Assembly (NCBI GenBank): GCA_002162685.1
Contig: MAAQ01000012.1
Span: 186,001 to 250,000, forward strand
Direction of reading: 5' to 3'
DNA from: Flavobacteriales bacterium 33_180_T64
GTDB taxonomy: Bacteria; Bacteroidota; Bacteroidia; Flavobacteriales; Flavobacteriaceae
DNA: 64,000 bases
The translations under genes and the position numbers were made by a program. Numbering within the stretch: position 1 is the stretch's first letter; each line of letters begins with the position of its first letter. Below, piece after piece: positions 53,998 to 61,859 of the stretch. The notes beneath the pieces are model-generated. The model did no database searches and was not told the DNA's origin. It saw only the letters and a program-made list of their open reading frames with translations.

Positions 53998-55080
53998 ATG
54001 AAACCTGCTTATCTACTGCTTTATGTTTTGTGTTTTGCATCTATTTTAAACTGTTCTTCAGAAAATACAGAAACTTCAATAGAGCAAGAAGCGCAACCAG
54101 AAAGTATATACTTCCCTCCTATAACTTCAAATGAATGGGAAACAAAATCAATTACAGATTTAGAGTGGAATCAAAATCAAATACAACCGCTTCTAGACTT
54201 TTTAGAAGCAAAGAATACCAAAAGTTTTATACTACTTCACAATGGTAAAATTGTGATTGAATCTTACATGAATGAGCATACAGCAGTAGCATCTTGGTAT
54301 TGGGCCAGTGCAGGAAAAACGCTAACAACCACTGTTTCTGGAATCGCACAAGATGAAGGTTTAATAAACATTGATAACAAAGTATCGGATTATATAGGAA
54401 CAGGGTGGACAAGTATTCCGTTAGAAAAAGAACATTTAATTACTTGTAAAAACTTACTATCAATGAGCTCTGGTTTAGATGATAGCTTAGGTGATGCTAT
54501 TTCGGCAGAAAATCTACAATATAACACAGATGCTGGTGATCGTTGGGCATATCATAATGTTTATGTAAAAATGCAACAGGTTCTTGCAAGTGCTAGTAAT
54601 GAAACATGGACGAGTTATTTTAATTCCAAATTAAAAAATAAAATAGGAATGTCTGGTGCTTGGGTTCCTTTAAACGATTTAAATATTTATTGGAGTAATA
54701 CAAGAAGTATGGCACGTTTTGGCTTAATGATTTCTGCTAACGGAAAATGGGAAGACACACAAATAGTCTCTGAAAACTTTTTAAACGAAGCAACCAATAC
54801 ATCGCAATCCATAAATCAAGCTTATGGGTATTTATGGTGGCTTAACGGAAAGTCGACCTATCATTTACCGCAATCACAATTAGAATTTCAAGGTGAACTC
54901 ATACCTAACGCTCCAAGTGATATGTATTGCGCATTAGGAAAAAATGATCAAAAAATTTATATTGTACCCAGTAAAGATTTAGTTATCATTAGAATGGGAG
55001 AAGCTGCTGATAACACTAATTTTGCACTCTCTACTTTTGACGATGATCTTTGGGAAAAAATAAATGCAGTTATAAATTAA
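53998..55080 (+). CDS. Serine hydrolase lipoprotein of the beta-lactamase/S12 fold
   Basis: The 360-residue protein has a lipoprotein signal with lipobox ILNC (Cys 19). The S12 fold shows S104-AGK107 (SxxK), the helix LLSMSSGLDDS, YHN in DRWAYHNVYVK (YxN) and GKNDQKIYIVPS where KTG is expected. It is shorter than the S12 protein at 22337-23845 and has no TPR tail; the two are distant paralogs. It belongs to the broad group of esterase and D-amidase-like hydrolases. Its last four bases overlap the end of the convergent SRPBCC gene. Confidence 0.82.
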   Translation: MKPAYLLLYVLCFASILNCSSENTETSIEQEAQPESIYFPPITSNEWETKSITDLEWNQNQIQPLLDFLEAKNTKSFILLHNGKIVIESYMNEHTAVASWYWASAGKTLTTTVSGIAQDEGLINIDNKVSDYIGTGWTSIPLEKEHLITCKNLLSMSSGLDDSLGDAISAENLQYNTDAGDRWAYHNVYVKMQQVLASASNETWTSYFNSKLKNKIGMSGAWVPLNDLNIYWSNTRSMARFGLMISANGKWEDTQIVSENFLNEATNTSQSINQAYGYLWWLNGKSTYHLPQSQLEFQGELIPNAPSDMYCALGKNDQKIYIVPSKDLVIIRMGEAADNTNFALSTFDDDLWEKINAVIN

Positions 55081-55505
55081 TTACGTTTTTCAAAAGGAAT
55101 AATAATGTCTTTTTCTATATAGTTTTTTAAACCTTGTAATAATTGAGACCAGCAAAAAGCAGAAAACCTATAGTGATGATTGTTTTCTAACCAATTGATG
55201 TGTGAAAATTTAACTAAAGTTCTATTGTTGTCTTCTTCTAATGTTATTCCGAAAGTTGTACTCATCCAATCGTTATCAGAATTGACCATTTTTAGATAGA
55301 AATGTTCGTTGGGTTTTATGTCTGATACTTTTGCGAACCAGTTATATGTGTCAGTAAAATTAAGATTATAAGTTGCTCCTAATTCTGGTTGCCCTGAAGA
55401 TTTTAATGTCCACCAACTATTTAAATGTTCTGGTAAACAAAACGCATCAAAAACTTGTTGTTTTGATGCGTTAATATATAAATCGAAATAAATATTGTGT
55501 CCCAT
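55077..55505 (-). CDS. SRPBCC (AHSA1/START-like) ligand-binding protein
   Basis: The 142-residue protein begins IYFDLYINASKQQVFDAFC (typical first strand and helix), then PEHLNSWWTLKSSG, FYLKMVNSDNDWMSTTFGIT, and ends in the long helix SAFCWSQLLQGLKNYIEKDI. The fold forms a deep hydrophobic cavity. It lies one base after the ftsY stop on the same strand and is probably co-transcribed, but no functional link is known. It is a distant relative of the SRPBCC protein in the ArsR operon at 62182. Confidence 0.82.
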   Translation of the reverse strand: MGHNIYFDLYINASKQQVFDAFCLPEHLNSWWTLKSSGQPELGATYNLNFTDTYNWFAKVSDIKPNEHFYLKMVNSDNDWMSTTFGITLEEDNNRTLVKFSHINWLENNHHYRFSAFCWSQLLQGLKNYIEKDIIIPFEKRN

Positions 55506-55506
55506 T

Positions 55507-56481
55507 TTATTTAAAGAAACTATCTACAAACTCATATTTATTAAATACTTGTAAATCTTCAAGACCTTCACCAACTCCAATATACTTTACCGGAATTTGA
55601 AATTGATCACTAATACCAATAACAACGCCCCCTTTAGCTGTTCCATCAAGTTTTGTAACTGCCAATGAAGTCACTTCGGTTGTAGCAGTAAATTGTTTAG
55701 CTTGCTCAAAAGCATTTTGACCAGTAGAGCCATCTAAAATTAATAGCACATCGTGAGGCGCATCTCCAACAACTTTTTGCATAACTCGTTTTACTTTACT
55801 TAATTCATTCATTAAGTTAACTTTGTTATGTAAACGTCCTGCAGTATCTATAATGATAACATCAGCATTTTGATTAACACCAGATTGCAAGGCATCAAAA
55901 GCAACACTTGCAGGATCACTTCCCATCTCTTGGCGTACCATTGGCACATCTACACGATCTGCCCAAACCTGAAGTTGATCAATTGCTGCTGCTCTAAAGG
56001 TATCTGCTGCTCCTAGAACAACTTTTAATCCTTGCTTTTTAAACTGATATGCTAACTTCCCAATAGTTGTTGTTTTACCAACACCATTAACCCCAACAAC
56101 CATTAAAACATAAGGTGTTTTCGAACCATCTTCTTGTTTCGGTAATTTTGGTATTTTATAATCTGTGTCTTCGCCAGAATTGGTTTCAGATAATAGACCC
56201 GCTATTTCTTCGCGTAAGATTTTGTTTAATTCAGATGTTCCTAAATATTTATCTTTCGAAACACGCGCTTCGATACGATCAATAACTTTTAAAGTCGTGT
56301 TCACACCTACATCACTGCTTACCAAAATTTCCTCTAGGTCATCTAAAACGTCATCATCTACTTTAGATTTACCAGCAACTGCTTTATTTAATTTTGAAAA
56401 AAACGAAGTTTTCGATTTCTCTAATCCTTTATCTAGGGTTTCTTTTTTTTCTGAAGAAAATATTTTTTTAAAAAAACTCAT
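55507..56481 (-). CDS. ftsY: Signal recognition particle receptor FtsY
   Basis: The 324-residue SRP GTPase has a short charged N-terminal region (FFKKIFSSEKKETLDKGLEK) instead of the long acidic A domain of E. coli. The N domain follows, then the G domain with GVNGVGKTTTIGKLA, DTFRAAAIDQLQVWA, DTAGRLHNK and TKLDGTAKGG. It docks ribosome-nascent chains on SecYEG together with Ffh. The ATG is preceded by a full promoter pair, of which the -33 part lies in the loop of the preceding terminator. Confidence 0.97.
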   Translation of the reverse strand: MSFFKKIFSSEKKETLDKGLEKSKTSFFSKLNKAVAGKSKVDDDVLDDLEEILVSSDVGVNTTLKVIDRIEARVSKDKYLGTSELNKILREEIAGLLSETNSGEDTDYKIPKLPKQEDGSKTPYVLMVVGVNGVGKTTTIGKLAYQFKKQGLKVVLGAADTFRAAAIDQLQVWADRVDVPMVRQEMGSDPASVAFDALQSGVNQNADVIIIDTAGRLHNKVNLMNELSKVKRVMQKVVGDAPHDVLLILDGSTGQNAFEQAKQFTATTEVTSLAVTKLDGTAKGGVVIGISDQFQIPVKYIGVGEGLEDLQVFNKYEFVDSFFK

Positions 56482-56557
56482 TAGTAATTCTTATTTATAA
56501 GTTCTTGTCAAATGTCGCGCCGAAAAATTATTACTGCTATTTTGGCAGAAAACTTTT

Positions 56558-56587
56558 CAAATATAGACATAAAAAAACTGCTTTCAA
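56558..56587 (-). promoter_or_regulatory. Promoter of ftsY
   Basis: On the minus strand, TTG (56587-56585), a 19-base spacer and TATATTTG (56565-56558) fit the consensus exactly. The TTG lies in the loop region of the terminator at 56577-56600, so termination of the ribosomal genes and initiation of ftsY overlap in space. Leader about 70 bases. Confidence 0.62.
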
Positions 56588-56600
56588 AGATGAAAGCAGT
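56577..56600 (-). terminator. Intrinsic terminator of the rpmB-rpmG-DUF4295 transcript
   Basis: ACTGCTTTC (56577-56585) pairs with GAAAGCAGT (56592-56600) around a six-base loop; on the minus strand seven T residues follow. It lies 26 bases after the DUF4295 stop. Confidence 0.88.
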
Positions 56601-56626
56601 TCGTAATCAAATACAAAATACTTGAT

Positions 56627-56779
56627 TTATTTTTTGTTTAAAAAATCACTGACAAACTCTGGTGCCATTACTGACTCAACAAACATGTAAGCGCCAGTTT
56701 TTGGTGACTTTACCATTTTAATCGCTTTAGTAAGTCTTTTAGTTCCTGTTTGTAATGATGCTACTGATTTCTTTGCCAT
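56627..56779 (-). CDS. DUF4295 family protein, probable Bacteroidota ribosomal protein
   Basis: This 50-codon gene reads MAKKSVASLQTGTKRLTKAI at the start and ends FLNKK. The middle has KMVKSPKTGAYMFVESVMAP. DUF4295 is found in Bacteroidota beside rpmG and rpmB, exactly as here. I recall that it has been described as a Bacteroidota-specific large-subunit protein (bL38) in the Flavobacterium johnsoniae ribosome structure, but I cannot confirm this from the sequence. The ATG follows L33 by 43 bases, and a strong terminator follows. Confidence 0.85.
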   Translation of the reverse strand: MAKKSVASLQTGTKRLTKAIKMVKSPKTGAYMFVESVMAPEFVSDFLNKK

Positions 56780-56822
56780 GACTAATATGTATTATTTAAG
56801 CTTTTCTTACGAAAATCTCGAA

Positions 56823-57005
56823 TTATTTAATTTCTTTATGAACTGTCATACGCTTTAAGATTGGATTAAATTTCTTAATCTCCATTCTATCTGGCGTATT
56901 CTTTTTATTTTTAGTAGTAATGTAACGTGAAGTTCCTGGTTTCCCAGACTCTTTGTGCTCAGTACATTCTAATATAACCTGTATTCTATTTCCTCTTTTT
57001 GCCAT
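56823..57005 (-). CDS. rpmG: 50S ribosomal protein bL33
   Basis: The 60-residue protein reads [20 protein letters not shown], with the motif [25 protein letters not shown] (as pieces) and the end [11 protein letters not shown]. It lacks the cysteine pairs of the zinc form of L33 apart from one Cys, so it is a C-minus type. It follows rpmB by 27 bases. Confidence 0.96.
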   Translation of the reverse strand: MAKRGNRIQVILECTEHKESGKPGTSRYITTKNKKNTPDRMEIKKFNPILKRMTVHKEIK

Positions 57006-57032
57006 TGTACGTGCCTTTAACGCGTTATGCTA

Positions 57033-57269
57033 TTATTTTAAAAATCCTTTAGATTTCGCTTCTTTAATTGCAGCAAAAATACCGATTTTATTAATGGTTT
57101 TTAATGCTGAAGTTGATACTTTTAAAGTTATCCACTCATTTTGTTCTGGAATATAGAAACGCTTCTTAATTAAATTAGCATTAAATCTACGCTTTGTTCT
57201 ATTCATTGCGTGAGATACGTTGTTTCCAACCATCGCTTTCTTTCCAGTAAGTTCACAAACTCTTGACAT
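57033..57269 (-). CDS. rpmB: 50S ribosomal protein bL28
   Basis: The 78-residue protein reads MSRVCELTGKKAMVGNNVSH, then NRTKRRFNANL and the C-terminal WITLKVSTSALKTINKIGI. This is a typical L28. First gene of the ribosomal run rpmB-rpmG-DUF4295, headed by a clear promoter. Confidence 0.97.
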   Translation of the reverse strand: MSRVCELTGKKAMVGNNVSHAMNRTKRRFNANLIKKRFYIPEQNEWITLKVSTSALKTINKIGIFAAIKEAKSKGFLK

Positions 57270-57341
57270 TTCTTTCTAACTTTATATGATGTTATACTGT
57301 CTATTCTCTAATATCACACTTGGATATTTTTAAACAGGGTG

Positions 57342-57372
57342 CAAATTTAATAAAACTTTGCAATACAGGCAA
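57342..57372 (-). promoter_or_regulatory. Promoter of the rpmB operon
   Basis: On the minus strand, TTG (57372-57370), a 20-base spacer and TAAATTTG (57349-57342) fit the consensus exactly. Leader about 65 bases before the rpmB ATG. One of the best promoter matches in the window. Confidence 0.7.
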
Positions 57373-57382
57373 ACTAAAAGTG

Positions 57383-58630
57383 TTACTTTTTTAAAATTTC
57401 TTTTTGTAACATTTCAAAGGCTTTATTTGCTGCTTTATTAATGACTTTCACACGATGATTCCCAAAACTAAATTTCTCTGAATACACCTTGCTTTTTGTT
57501 GCTATAGCTATATAGACAATACCTAAATCTTCATCTGTATCATCTTTTGTTGGTCCAGCATTACCTGTAGTTGCTATTGCAAAGTCGGTATCTAACAACT
57601 GTAATACATTTTCAGCCATAGCTTTTGCAACCTCTGCACTTACAACAGAATGTTTATCAATGATAGCTTCAGAAACATTAAGCACACTCATTTTCACCTC
57701 TTTAGTATAACTTACAATACTTCCTTTAAAATATTTAGAAGCACCCGAATTTGCTGTAAAACGCTTTGCTATGAGGCCTCCTGTACAGCTTTCAGCTGTT
57801 GCAACGGTTTTTTGTTGTTCAGTTAAATACTTACCAATAACAGCTTCTATAGATAAGTCTTCTTCAAAACCTGTAAAAATATCTTCTATTTGAGATAATA
57901 ACAATTGAATTTGCTTTTTCATTTCAGCTTCAATAATAGCTCTATCATTTCCTTTAGCCGACAATCGTAATCGGACACGTCCTAAACTTGGTAAATAAGC
58001 TAGTTTAATAAACTCAGGCAATTCATTTTCAAAGGTTTCAATGCGTTCGGCCAGAGCACTTTCTCCTAAACCATAGGTTAAAAATGTTTTATGTTGAATA
58101 TAAGGAAACTTAAAACGTGCGCGTAATTTAGGAATAACCTCATCATCAATCAGTGCTTTCATCTCATAAGGAACTCCTGGTAAGGAAATAAAAACAGTCT
58201 TGTTTTTTTCTAACCACATTCCTGGAGCACTCCCGTATTTGTTCATCAACACCTCTGCCTTTGTAGGCACTAAAGCTTGATCTATATTAACTTTAGTAAG
58301 TGGTTTTTTAATAAAAACATCCCAAAGACGTTCTATGTTTTTTCTTACAGAAACATCCTCTTTAAGTGTATCGTTAAAATAGTCGGCTATAGTTTTTTTT
58401 GTAATATCATCTTTTGTTGGCCCTAAACCTCCAGTGACAATTATGATATCGGCATTTGATTCTGCCTCGGTGAGTGCTTTTAAAATATGGGTTCTTTCAT
58501 CTTGTACCGATGTAATTTGATACACTGAAACACCAATTTTATTAAGTTGTTTCGCTATAAATGCCGAGTTTGAGTCTACAATTTGTCCAATGAGAATCTC
58601 ATCACCTATGGTAATAATTTCTGCTTGCAT
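57383..58630 (-). CDS. cinA: CinA-family protein with C-terminal nicotinamide-nucleotide amidase domain
   Basis: The 415-residue protein joins an N-terminal MoCF-like pyrophosphatase domain (TIGDEILIGQIVDSNSAF; VTGGLGPTKDDITKKT; SLPGVPYEMKAL) to a C-terminal CinA domain (ATAESCTGGLIAKRFTA; TTGNAGPTKDDTDEDLG). The C-terminal domain deamidates nicotinamide mononucleotide in NAD recycling; the N-terminal one hydrolyses ADP-ribose or related molecules. Its ATG overlaps the HPt stop by one base. Fused two-domain CinA is the standard form. Confidence 0.93.
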   Translation of the reverse strand: MQAEIITIGDEILIGQIVDSNSAFIAKQLNKIGVSVYQITSVQDERTHILKALTEAESNADIIIVTGGLGPTKDDITKKTIADYFNDTLKEDVSVRKNIERLWDVFIKKPLTKVNIDQALVPTKAEVLMNKYGSAPGMWLEKNKTVFISLPGVPYEMKALIDDEVIPKLRARFKFPYIQHKTFLTYGLGESALAERIETFENELPEFIKLAYLPSLGRVRLRLSAKGNDRAIIEAEMKKQIQLLLSQIEDIFTGFEEDLSIEAVIGKYLTEQQKTVATAESCTGGLIAKRFTANSGASKYFKGSIVSYTKEVKMSVLNVSEAIIDKHSVVSAEVAKAMAENVLQLLDTDFAIATTGNAGPTKDDTDEDLGIVYIAIATKSKVYSEKFSFGNHRVKVINKAANKAFEMLQKEILKK

Positions 58631-58971
58631 TATAGATTAAAGTCTTGTTTTAATTCTGTTGCAGCTTCTTCTACTGCTACAAGTACTAATTCTAATTCTT
58701 TAGAACAGTCTTCGCTACCTTTTTCAAATTTCCCCCAATCTTGAACGACGATTAAATCTTGAAGTACGCCAAGCTCAAATAAATCTATTGTTGGCTTCAT
58801 TTTATGAGCCGCTTGATATGTATTGTAGTAATCTTGCTCATTTACTGCTTTTTTAAGTCGTTCTGCATCTTCTGGCACTTCTTCTAAAAATGCTTCCGCT
58901 AATGATTGTATAAAATCCATATCATTATCTGCTAATTCACGAATTCTTGATAATTTGTAATGTTGTTCCAT
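58630..58971 (-). CDS. Stand-alone HPt-domain protein
   Basis: The 113-residue four-helix protein has the phosphorylatable histidine H56 in YQAAHKMKPTIDLFEL, preceded by FLEEVPEDAERLKKAVNEQD. It matches HPt domains of phosphorelays, which shuttle phosphate between response regulators. No kinase or receiver gene lies nearby; it is placed between the hydrolase and cinA, coupled to cinA by a one-base overlap. Its partner must be encoded elsewhere. Confidence 0.85.
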   Translation of the reverse strand: MEQHYKLSRIRELADNDMDFIQSLAEAFLEEVPEDAERLKKAVNEQDYYNTYQAAHKMKPTIDLFELGVLQDLIVVQDWGKFEKGSEDCSKELELVLVAVEEAATELKQDFNL

Positions 58972-58974
58972 TTA

Positions 58975-59586
58975 TTATTTTACTGTAATTGAAAACAATT
59001 GCTTGTCTTGGATATATCCTTTTAATTTATCGTTAGCAATAACTTTGCCAACTCCTGCTGGTGTTCCTGTAAATATAATATCTCCAATCTTTAAAGTAAA
59101 ATATTTTGAAACATATTCTATGAGTTCGTCAATTTTCCAAAGCATCAAGCTTGTATTTCCATCTTGAACAATGGCATCATTTTTATGCAAACTAAAGTCA
59201 ATATCATCAACGCTTTTAAAATCACTTTTAGGCAACCATTCGCCTATAACTGCAGCACCATCAAATGCCTTAGCCTTTTCCCAGGGCAATCCTTTTGCTT
59301 TAAGTTGCGTTTGCAAATCACGAGCTGTAAAATCGATTCCTAAGCTTATTTGGTCATAATATTTATGTGCAAATTTTTTAGCAATATGTTTTCCTACTTT
59401 ATTAATTTTCACTAAAATCTCTACTTCGTGATGTATATCTTCGGAAAAATCAGGTATAAAAAACGGTTGTTTCTTTAACAGAATAGAAGTATCTGGTTTT
59501 AAAAACACCACAGGATCTGTAGGTTTTTCATTTTCCAACTCTTTAATATGATCTGTGTAATTGCGACCAATACAAATTAGTTTCAT
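58975..59586 (-). CDS. Fumarylacetoacetate hydrolase family protein
   Basis: The 203-residue protein has KLICIGRNYTDHIKELEN, VVFLKPDTSILL, HHEVEILVKI (metal ligand region), GIDFTARDLQTQLKAKGLPW and FTGTPAGVGKV. The family cleaves C-C bonds of acylpyruvates or acts as oxaloacetate decarboxylase, with Mg or Mn bound by the two Glu and an Asp. It follows the exonuclease by 18 bases and precedes the HPt gene by three. The substrate is probably a small acylpyruvate; not fixed here. Confidence 0.88.
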   Translation of the reverse strand: MKLICIGRNYTDHIKELENEKPTDPVVFLKPDTSILLKKQPFFIPDFSEDIHHEVEILVKINKVGKHIAKKFAHKYYDQISLGIDFTARDLQTQLKAKGLPWEKAKAFDGAAVIGEWLPKSDFKSVDDIDFSLHKNDAIVQDGNTSLMLWKIDELIEYVSKYFTLKIGDIIFTGTPAGVGKVIANDKLKGYIQDKQLFSITVK

Positions 59587-59604
59587 TGTCTATAAGTATT
59601 AGTT

Positions 59605-60381
59605 TTAAAGCAACTTATTATTAAACGCCCTCAATTTAATAGCGGTCAATACTTTTTTTGTATACAACGGAAAATCTGCATTAAGTAACCAACCAAAATA
59701 TCCAGGCTCTTTTTCCAAAACATCTGTAACCAATTTTCCTTTATGTTTTCCAAAAGAAAAACACTCAACACCATCTTTATTATAGGCAATAAAACCTGCA
59801 AAATCTGCAAACTTTTTACGTGAGCTAAATTCTGCTAAAAAATCGGCATCGTTTTCTAAGTCTTCATACCTATCTAATTGCGCTTTTAATACTTCATAAG
59901 TCGCTAAAGTATCCGCTTCTGCACTATGTGCATTATCTAGGTTTTTTTCACAATAAAATTTATAAGCAGCACTTAATGTTCGCTGTTCCATTTTATGAAA
60001 AATAGTTTGTACGTCAATAGATTGTCTGTTTTTCATATCAAAATCAACATCTGCACGTAGCATCTCTTCAGCAAGCAAAGGAATATCAAATCGATTTGAA
60101 TTAAAACCTCCTAAATCTGAATCCTTAATCATTTGATAGACTTCTTTAGAAATCTCATTAAACGTTGGCTTACCTGCAATGTCTTCATCTGAAATCCCAT
60201 GAACCAATGTCACATCTGGAGGAATAGGAATTGTTGGATTTACACGTTGTGTGTAAGTTTCTTCTTTTCCGTTAGGATATACTTTTAAAATGGAGATTTC
60301 AACAATTCGATCGTTAGTAATATTAATTCCTGTAGTTTCTAAATCGAAAAAACAAATGGGTTTTGTGAGATTAAGTTGCAT
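59605..60381 (-). CDS. DnaQ-like 3'-5' exonuclease with DUF3820-like C-terminus
   Basis: The 258-residue protein has the DEDDh exonuclease motifs: CFFDLETTGINI (Exo I, D and E), GFNSNRFDIPLLAEEM (Exo II, D) and HSAEADTLATYEVL (Exo III, H and D). After about residue 200 a small domain FSFGKHKGKLVTDVLEKEPG-YFGWLL resembles DUF3820 proteins and the end of ExoX-type nucleases. It is a soluble nuclease for repair or RNA/DNA trimming, not the Pol III proofreading subunit by context. First gene of exonuclease-hydrolase-HPt-cinA. Confidence 0.88.
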   Translation of the reverse strand: MQLNLTKPICFFDLETTGINITNDRIVEISILKVYPNGKEETYTQRVNPTIPIPPDVTLVHGISDEDIAGKPTFNEISKEVYQMIKDSDLGGFNSNRFDIPLLAEEMLRADVDFDMKNRQSIDVQTIFHKMEQRTLSAAYKFYCEKNLDNAHSAEADTLATYEVLKAQLDRYEDLENDADFLAEFSSRKKFADFAGFIAYNKDGVECFSFGKHKGKLVTDVLEKEPGYFGWLLNADFPLYTKKVLTAIKLRAFNNKLL

Positions 60382-60398
60382 GCTATCAATTTTTTAAA

Positions 60399-60406
60399 CA
60401 AAGATA
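60399..60406 (-). promoter_or_regulatory. Promoter -10 box of the exonuclease-cinA operon
   Basis: TATCTTTG on the minus strand fits TAnnTTTG, 18 bases before the ATG. No TTG at the -33 distance (TTC is nearest). Confidence 0.45.
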
Positions 60407-60573
60407 ATGAGATTATGCAGAAATGAATATTTTAAAGGTGTAAAGCTGAAGTATTAATTATTGATTCGTTTTGTCTTGTAGAATTAAAAAGCGAACTTCG
60501 TTGTAAACCGGACATAAACCACTGATTAACAACACCTATTGAAAGCAACAACTAATCCATCAATATATATGTC

Positions 60574-61761
60574 ATGAAAATTAAAACCAATCGTATTGAA
60601 TCTATAGATATTTTAAGAGGACTAGTCATGGTGATTATGGCTTTAGATCATGTGAGGGATTATTCAAATTTCGGCTACCTATACACCGATCCAACTCATA
60701 TGGATACTACAACACCTGCCCTTTTTTTTACAAGATGGATTACACATTTCTGCGCACCTGTTTTTGTGTTTTTAGCCGGAACTTCTGCTTTTTTATACGG
60801 CTCTAAAAAACCATCAAAAAAAGTACTTTCAAAGTTTTTATTTACTCGTGGGCTTTGGCTTGTATTTATAGAATTAACAGTAGTCAACTTTGCTTGGACT
60901 TTTGATATTGGCTTAGGCTTACATATTTTTCAGGTGATATGGGCAATTGGCATTTGTATGATGCTTTTGGCAGGATTAATTTACCTCCATAGCACAGTGC
61001 TAATAATACTTGGAGCGCTTATTCTTTTTGGCCACAACCTCTTAGACAGCATCACTATGCAAGGCAGTGATCCACTTTCTTTATTATGGTATTTTATACA
61101 TCAACAAAATGGTGTCCCCTTAAATAACGGAGAAAGCTTTCTATTTATAGCATATCCATTTTTACCATGGTTAGGAATAATGATTTTAGGCTACTGTTTT
61201 GGCCATTTTTACAAAAAAGGTTTTGATGTAAAGATTCGTAAAAAATGGCTCCTCTATTTAGGCTTGGGCTCTATTGGGTTATTTGTAATTATACGTTTTA
61301 TAAATATATATGGCAATCTAACACTTTGGAGTGAACAAAAAGATGCTGCATATACATTTATGTCATTTTTAAATACAACAAAGTATCCACCATCATTACT
61401 GTACACCTTAATGACACTTGGTCCTGCCATACTGTTTTTACATAGCATTGAATCTGTAAAAAACTGGTTCACAACTATTTTAGTCGTTATAGGTCGTGTT
61501 CCATTTTTTTACTACATCATCCATTTATACATTATTCATCTATTTGGCATAATAGGCCTCATCCTTTTAGGTGAAAATTGGAAAGAAATCATATTCACGC
61601 CTCAACGATTTACTAATGGTTTTTTAGCCGATAAAGGTTATGATTTATGGGTGACTTATGCTATTTGGATTATTACTGTAGCATTACTTTATCCGCTTTG
61701 CAAAGCATATATGATTTATAAAGCAAATCATAAAGACAAGTGGTGGTTGAGCTATTTGTAG
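60574..61761 (+). CDS. DUF1624 / heparan-alpha-glucosaminide N-acetyltransferase-like membrane protein
   Basis: The 395-residue protein has about ten membrane helices. The first cytoplasmic stretch reads RIESIDILRGLVMVIMALDH, then VRDYSNFGYL and a second landmark RWITHFCAPVFVFLAGTSAF. This is the start of the DUF1624 family, which includes the transmembrane acetyltransferase HGSNAT; in that enzyme a His in the ALDH region carries the acetyl group. The bacterial members may acetylate a periplasmic sugar, but the role is unproven. It stands alone between the exonuclease operon (divergent) and the ArsR operon. Confidence 0.82.
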   Translation: MKIKTNRIESIDILRGLVMVIMALDHVRDYSNFGYLYTDPTHMDTTTPALFFTRWITHFCAPVFVFLAGTSAFLYGSKKPSKKVLSKFLFTRGLWLVFIELTVVNFAWTFDIGLGLHIFQVIWAIGICMMLLAGLIYLHSTVLIILGALILFGHNLLDSITMQGSDPLSLLWYFIHQQNGVPLNNGESFLFIAYPFLPWLGIMILGYCFGHFYKKGFDVKIRKKWLLYLGLGSIGLFVIIRFINIYGNLTLWSEQKDAAYTFMSFLNTTKYPPSLLYTLMTLGPAILFLHSIESVKNWFTTILVVIGRVPFFYYIIHLYIIHLFGIIGLILLGENWKEIIFTPQRFTNGFLADKGYDLWVTYAIWIITVALLYPLCKAYMIYKANHKDKWWLSYL

Positions 61762-61805
61762 GTTTTATGGATACAATGAAAATTTTAATAACTATCAAAT
61801 AAAAT

Positions 61806-61836
61806 TTGCGTAACCAAATAGTTACGCTTATATTTG
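61806..61836 (+). promoter_or_regulatory. Promoter of the ArsR operon
   Basis: TTG (61806-61808), a 20-base spacer and TATATTTG (61829-61836) fit the Bacteroidota consensus exactly. Leader about 18 bases before the ATG at 61860. The two palindromes below lie on its spacer and on its start region. Confidence 0.75.
61808..61827. promoter_or_regulatory. ArsR operator 1 (16-bp palindrome inside the promoter spacer)
   Basis: Core GTAACCAAATAGTTAC (61810-61825), extended outwards to GCGTAAC and GTTACGC (7-bp arms, 61808-61827). It lies entirely between the -33 and -10 boxes, so binding would block RNA polymerase. Confidence 0.68.
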
Positions 61837-61851
61837 TAACCAATTGATTAC
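61836..61851. promoter_or_regulatory. ArsR operator 2 (16-bp palindrome over the transcription start)
   Basis: GTAACCAATTGATTAC starts on the last base of the -10 box and covers the expected start site. It differs from operator 1 at three of 16 positions. Centres are 26 bp apart. Confidence 0.65.
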
Positions 61852-61859
61852 ATAATAAA

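Noticed and set aside
56165-56500. Plus-strand frame of 111 codons opposite ftsY
   Set aside because: Antisense shadow of the N domain; it contains no family motif.
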